Translations under genes and position numbers: made by a program | Notes under the pieces: model-generated | The model's input: the letters and a program-made list of their open reading frames with translations, nothing else | The model's database searches: none | Told to the model about the DNA's origin: nothing | Source: an uncultured Winogradskyella sp. | GTDB lineage: Bacteria > Bacteroidota > Bacteroidia > Flavobacteriales > Flavobacteriaceae | Direction of reading: 5' to 3' | Assembly (NCBI RefSeq): GCF_947501905.1 | Contig: NZ_CANMXL010000005.1 | Span: 1-64,000, forward strand | Length of the DNA stretch: 64,000 nucleotides | Part shown: piece after piece, positions 60,737-64,000 of the stretch | Layout of the letters: each line of letters opens with the position of its first letter | Position numbering within the stretch: the stretch's first letter is position 1

Positions 60737-62700
60737 CCGCCAACTACTTTACCTAATTTTCTTGACAATAACATTTTAAGGCCTAGATAGTCTTTAACAT
60801 CTTCCATTATAGTTTTACTATCTGAGTTTTCCTTTAGGGTTTCATCTTTAAAAGCAGCGACCTTTTGATCTATCAAGAAACAACGTAAACTCAAAATAGT
60901 CTGACTAACCAATTGAGGTATTGTATGTTCCTTTTCTTTTGGGATAATATTATTACGCTCCCAATCATGTAAGGCATACTTTTCATCATCCATTAAAATG
61001 CCTGTAACCATTGGTGCAATTTCTGGCTTAAGTTCCTGCATAAAAGTTTTGGTAGAAAAATCTTTTTCTTGGTTTAATCTGTCTATAATTGAATAGTAAA
61101 GCATTTTAAAATTAGCATCACTAAACTGCATTTCGTCTTCTTGTAAGTCCAAGTATATTTTTTCAAAAACTCGGGCTTCATGAACTACGGGTTCTAAGAT
61201 TAAATCGCCAGAAACATCATCTTCTTTAAGCACTAAATCTTCAAATTTTTCGATTTTGTTACCGTAAATTAATAAGATTTCTATAATTTTTCGTTCTAAC
61301 TCATACTGAATATCAACCTTACGAGTGGGTTTAGGCTCAGCTTTAACAACATCAAAAGCTTTGCGGTCTTGTTTGTGTTTTTTATTGGCTTCCTGAGATT
61401 CTTTTTTATTAATTTGAGCTAGTGTGCTAAACAATACTGACTCGCTTATATCCATAATACGAGCACATTCTTGAATATAAACTTCCTTTTTTATCTGATC
61501 CGGAATCTTTGCAATACTATTTACAATATCTCTAATGGTCTCTGCCTTTTTAATAGGATCGTTCTTAGTATCTTCAAACAATAATGAAGCCTTAAACTGT
61601 ATAAAATCCTTAGAATTATCCGAGAGATAATCTGTAACCTCTTGAAGTGTATTGTTTTTAGAAAAACTATCTGGGTCTTCGCCATCTGGGAAAGTACAAA
61701 CTCGGACATTCATGCCTTGTTCCAAAATTAAATCTATACCACGAATAGAAGCACGCATACCAGCTGCATCTCCATCAAAAAGCACAGTAATATTATTGGT
61801 CAATCGTTTTATTAAACGAATTTGCTCTGGTGTTAAAGCCGTACCAGAAGACGACACCACATTAGTAATACCACATTGATAAAACTGAATCACATCCGTG
61901 TAACCTTCTACCAGATAACAATTATCCTCTTTAGCAATGGTTTGTTTTGCAAAATAAAGCCCGTATAAGACTTTACTTTTATGATATATCTCACTCTCTG
62001 GAGAATTGAGGTACTTCGCTGCTTTTTTATCATTACCCAAAATACGACCACCAAAACCAAGTACACGACCACTCATACTGTGTATCGGAAACATCACTCG
62101 GCCTTTAAATCTATCAAAATGTTTTTCTGATTTTACAATGGTTAGTCCAGTACCTTCAAGGAATTCTATCTTATAACCATTTTTTAATGCGTCATCTGTA
62201 AAGGCTTGCCACTGATCTAAGGAGTAACCAAGTTGAAACTTCTTAATAGTCTCATCTGTAAAACCTCGTTCTTTAAAATAGCTTAAACCAATGGCTTTGC
62301 CCTTATCGGTTTTATGCATGATTTTCTGGAAATAGGCATTAGCATACTCGCTCACTAAATATAAACTCTCGCGTGTATTGGCTTTTTCTTTTTCCTCATC
62401 TGTACGCTCGGTTTCCTCAATCTCTATATTGTATTTCTTAGCGAGATACTTTATAGCTTCTGGGTAAGTAAAGTGTTCATGTTCCATAAGAAACGTTACC
62501 GCATTACCACCTTTGCCTGTTGAGAAATCTTTCCAAATTTGTTTTACAGGAGACACCATAAAACTTGGTGTACGTTCTTCACTAAAAGGACTTAAACCTT
62601 TGAAGTTACTTCCTGATTTTTTGAGTTGTACAAAATCGCCAATTACCTCCTCAACTCGGGCAGTCTCAAAAACTTGTGCTATGGAATTTTGTGAAATCAA
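60733..62700 (-). CDS. dnaG: DNA primase without zinc ligands
   Basis: Makes RNA primers for replication. The 655-residue protein has the N-terminal domain (1-100), where the normal zinc residues CPFH and CxxC are replaced by SPFS (37-40) and DFST (58-61), a catalytic TOPRIM core (VEGYTDVIQFYQCGI, LFDGDAAG) and a C-terminal helicase-interaction region. The zinc loss appears typical for flavobacterial DnaG, so this is a lineage trait rather than a mutation. The start is a TTG at 62700 (ISQNSIAQVF follows); no upstream ATG in frame is visible. Confidence 0.94.
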   Translation of the reverse strand: MISQNSIAQVFETARVEEVIGDFVQLKKSGSNFKGLSPFSEERTPSFMVSPVKQIWKDFSTGKGGNAVTFLMEHEHFTYPEAIKYLAKKYNIEIEETERTDEEKEKANTRESLYLVSEYANAYFQKIMHKTDKGKAIGLSYFKERGFTDETIKKFQLGYSLDQWQAFTDDALKNGYKIEFLEGTGLTIVKSEKHFDRFKGRVMFPIHSMSGRVLGFGGRILGNDKKAAKYLNSPESEIYHKSKVLYGLYFAKQTIAKEDNCYLVEGYTDVIQFYQCGITNVVSSSGTALTPEQIRLIKRLTNNITVLFDGDAAGMRASIRGIDLILEQGMNVRVCTFPDGEDPDSFSKNNTLQEVTDYLSDNSKDFIQFKASLLFEDTKNDPIKKAETIRDIVNSIAKIPDQIKKEVYIQECARIMDISESVLFSTLAQINKKESQEANKKHKQDRKAFDVVKAEPKPTRKVDIQYELERKIIEILLIYGNKIEKFEDLVLKEDDVSGDLILEPVVHEARVFEKIYLDLQEDEMQFSDANFKMLYYSIIDRLNQEKDFSTKTFMQELKPEIAPMVTGILMDDEKYALHDWERNNIIPKEKEHTIPQLVSQTILSLRCFLIDQKVAAFKDETLKENSDSKTIMEDVKDYLGLKMLLSRKLGKVVGG

Positions 62701-62894
62701 GATTGAAATATAAACAGATTGTAAATTTAAGACAAAGTCTAGGTTTAAAAAATTTATGCTTAAAAAGTTATCCTTACCAGCAAATATGCTTCATTTTTTT
62801 AAGTTTAAATAATAACTTTATATTTAACTGACAGAACGTACTAAAGATAACTTCATCCCGTAAAGAAACAGAATATGGTGCCAAGCAGTAACCT

Positions 62895-62931
62895 TATAAC
62901 TAGTTGTTCACAATCTATGCAACTAATTATA
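62895..62931. repeat. Imperfect inverted repeat in the dnaG/GNAT gap
   Basis: Arms tataactagttg (62895-62906) and caactaattata (62920-62931) pair at 11 of 12 positions with a 13-base loop. The 259-base gap 62701-62959 contains no gene that I can see. There is no T-run, so not a terminator. Confidence 0.35.
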
Positions 62932-62959
62932 AATACCCACGTCGTAATCAATTATTAAA

Positions 62960-63484
62960 ATGGAAATTTTAATTCGAAAACTTCTACCAAACGAATCAAC
63001 TTCTTATAGAGAGGTACGCTTACAATGTCTGGAAAATTATCCTAAACACTTCACCACAAACTACAACGACGAAAAAACAAAAGAAAAACTATTTTTCCAA
63101 CCATATATTGAACAATCAGATAAGAATAGTTTTGTTATTGGAGCATTTCATAACAACAGTTTAATAGGCATTTCAGGATTTAAAAGACATGAAAGAAAAA
63201 AAATTAATCACGGCGGCGTAATAATTCAAGTCTACGTAAAACCAGAATATCAAGGCAGAAACATAGGCTCAAATATTATAGCATCTACAATAGATGAGGC
63301 ATTCAAAATAAATGGTCTTGAACAAATAGAAATTGGTGTCATATCAATCAATAAAAATGCCGAGAAATTATATAAGAAGATTGGCTTTGAAGAATTTGGA
63401 TTACAAAAGAATTTTTTAAAAATTGATGACTTATACTATCATCATAAAATGATGATGATTTACAAGAAACATTATACCAAATAG
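62960..63484 (+). CDS. GNAT-family N-acetyltransferase
   Basis: A 174-residue acetyltransferase of the GNAT fold. The acetyl-CoA binding motif A lies in 'IIQVYVKPEYQGRNIGSNII', with the QGRNIG pyrophosphate loop and the C-terminal beta-bulge region 'GVISINKNAEKLYKKIGFEE'. No signal peptide. Substrate unknown; members acetylate ribosomal proteins, antibiotics or polyamines. It stands between dnaG (divergent, 259-base gap) and an AraC-type regulator, same strand, 170 bases downstream. Confidence 0.88.
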   Translation: MEILIRKLLPNESTSYREVRLQCLENYPKHFTTNYNDEKTKEKLFFQPYIEQSDKNSFVIGAFHNNSLIGISGFKRHERKKINHGGVIIQVYVKPEYQGRNIGSNIIASTIDEAFKINGLEQIEIGVISINKNAEKLYKKIGFEEFGLQKNFLKIDDLYYHHKMMMIYKKHYTK

Positions 63485-63653
63485 ATGACAGAATAAAATT
63501 TTACACGAAATTGAATAAATTGCCAATCAAAATACTACTGGCGAACAACCTACTAATTACATTTTATTATCTTGTAAGCTACATAGTATTAATACTTGGC
63601 TTAATTTAACCTGTGTCTACCTGTTTATTTAGCGGTAATACCAAAGTATATAA

Positions 63654-64000
63654 GTGACATTCTACGAAACAAAAATAAAGCATATAAAAAATAACTGCTT
63701 TTCTAACGACAAACAGATACAAACCGTAATAGGTATAAAGAATTATATTGATAATAATTATGAGTTTGATTTAAACTTAGATTTTTTATCACACATAAAG
63801 TTTATTTCTAAGTATCATATGTTACGATTATTCAAAAAATATTACGGACTAACACCAAGACAATATTTAATTGATAAACGTATCGACAAATCTAAAGAGC
63901 ATCTGACAAATGGAATCTCTGTAACAGAAACGTGTTATGCGGTTGGGTTTGAAAGCTTAGGTTCGTTTAGCACTTTATTTAAAACTAGAACTGGAAAATC
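63654..64000 (+). CDS. AraC-family HTH regulator (3' part cut by window edge)
   Basis: The open frame runs off the right edge without a stop. The visible part is about 115 residues: a short N-terminal leader (YETKIKHIKNNCF), and an AraC-type double HTH: the first unit with FLSHIKFISKYHMLRLFKKYYGLTPR in pieces, the second with SVTETCYAVGFESLGSFSTLFK. No ligand-binding domain precedes, so it is one of the short AraC forms. The start is uncertain: a GTG at 63654 directly follows an in-frame stop and no upstream ATG exists. 63485-63653 shows no other gene. Confidence 0.78.
   Translation, partial: MTFYETKIKHIKNNCFSNDKQIQTVIGIKNYIDNNYEFDLNLDFLSHIKFISKYHMLRLFKKYYGLTPRQYLIDKRIDKSKEHLTNGISVTETCYAVGFESLGSFSTLFKTRTGK

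Noticed and set aside
1..64000. CRISPR arrays, tRNA or rRNA genes, transposases, phage genes, toxin-antitoxin or defence modules
   Set aside because: No evenly spaced direct repeats, no cloverleaf noticed in the gaps, no integrase or transposase motif, and all larger frames are assigned to other families.

Overview
The window is chromosomal DNA from a low-GC member of the Flavobacteriaceae (Bacteroidota). The evidence is a SusC/SusD pair at the left edge, gliding genes gldC and gldB, a flavobacterial-type DnaG, AT-rich leaders, and repeated promoter -7 boxes of the Bacteroidota form TAnnTTTG. I see no plasmid, phage, insertion sequence, CRISPR array, rRNA or tRNA. No stretch longer than about 300 bases lacks a gene; the largest gap (62701-62959, 259 bases) holds only an imperfect inverted repeat.

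Layout. 1-3.1 kb: end of a SusC/SusD nutrient-uptake locus, with susD cut by the window edge. 3.3-18.9 kb: mostly housekeeping and envelope genes (rnhB, a propeller lipoprotein, an NdpA-type nucleoid protein, a Kir-type K+ channel, lipB, a YqaE peptide, a membrane-anchored LuxR-type regulator, a DUF1573 protein, lysS, a secreted MORN protein, a large zinc metalloprotease, an outer-membrane protein). 18.9-27.5 kb: two tandem alpha/beta hydrolases, a CPBP-family membrane protein with altered active-site residues, a YiaA-type protein, a helical-repeat protein, hemL, a LysM glucosaminidase, an ACC-deaminase-like enzyme and a small HExxH protein. 27.5-33.6 kb: DUF5522 coupled to hutU, DUF4136, a SulP transporter, a cold-shock protein and a bestrophin.

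33.7-56.2 kb is the metabolic core. A branched-chain keto-acid dehydrogenase set (fused E1, ilvE, E2) faces an Lrp regulator. Next to it lies a long, translationally coupled phenylacetate (paa) operon on the minus strand: paaE-hyp-paaABCD-VOC-paaG-threonine dehydratase-paaH-paaI-hyp-paaJ-SDR-paaZ-enoyl-CoA hydratase-hyp-paaY. A TetR gene sits upstream, and a perfect 8-2-8 palindrome lies directly after a -7 box in front of paaE. A long-form phenylalanine hydroxylase diverges from the TetR gene. Together these genes feed Phe, phenylacetate and Leu/Ile/Val carbon to acyl-CoA intermediates. The phenylacetate-CoA ligase (paaK) is not in the window.

56-64 kb: rhodanese, DUF4230, gldC, gldB, nadE, an orphan NarL-type response regulator whose phospho-acceptor Asp is replaced by Glu, dnaG without zinc ligands, a GNAT acetyltransferase, and the start of an AraC regulator cut by the right edge.

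I found no clearly new multi-gene defence or mobile system. The most unusual signals are the pseudo-receiver regulator, the PaaZ fusion to a DinB/DUF1569-like domain, the extra genes inside the paa operon with its operator, the membrane-tethered LuxR protein, the QQ-type CPBP protein, and several -7 boxes only a few bases before start codons, which suggests leaderless mRNAs.
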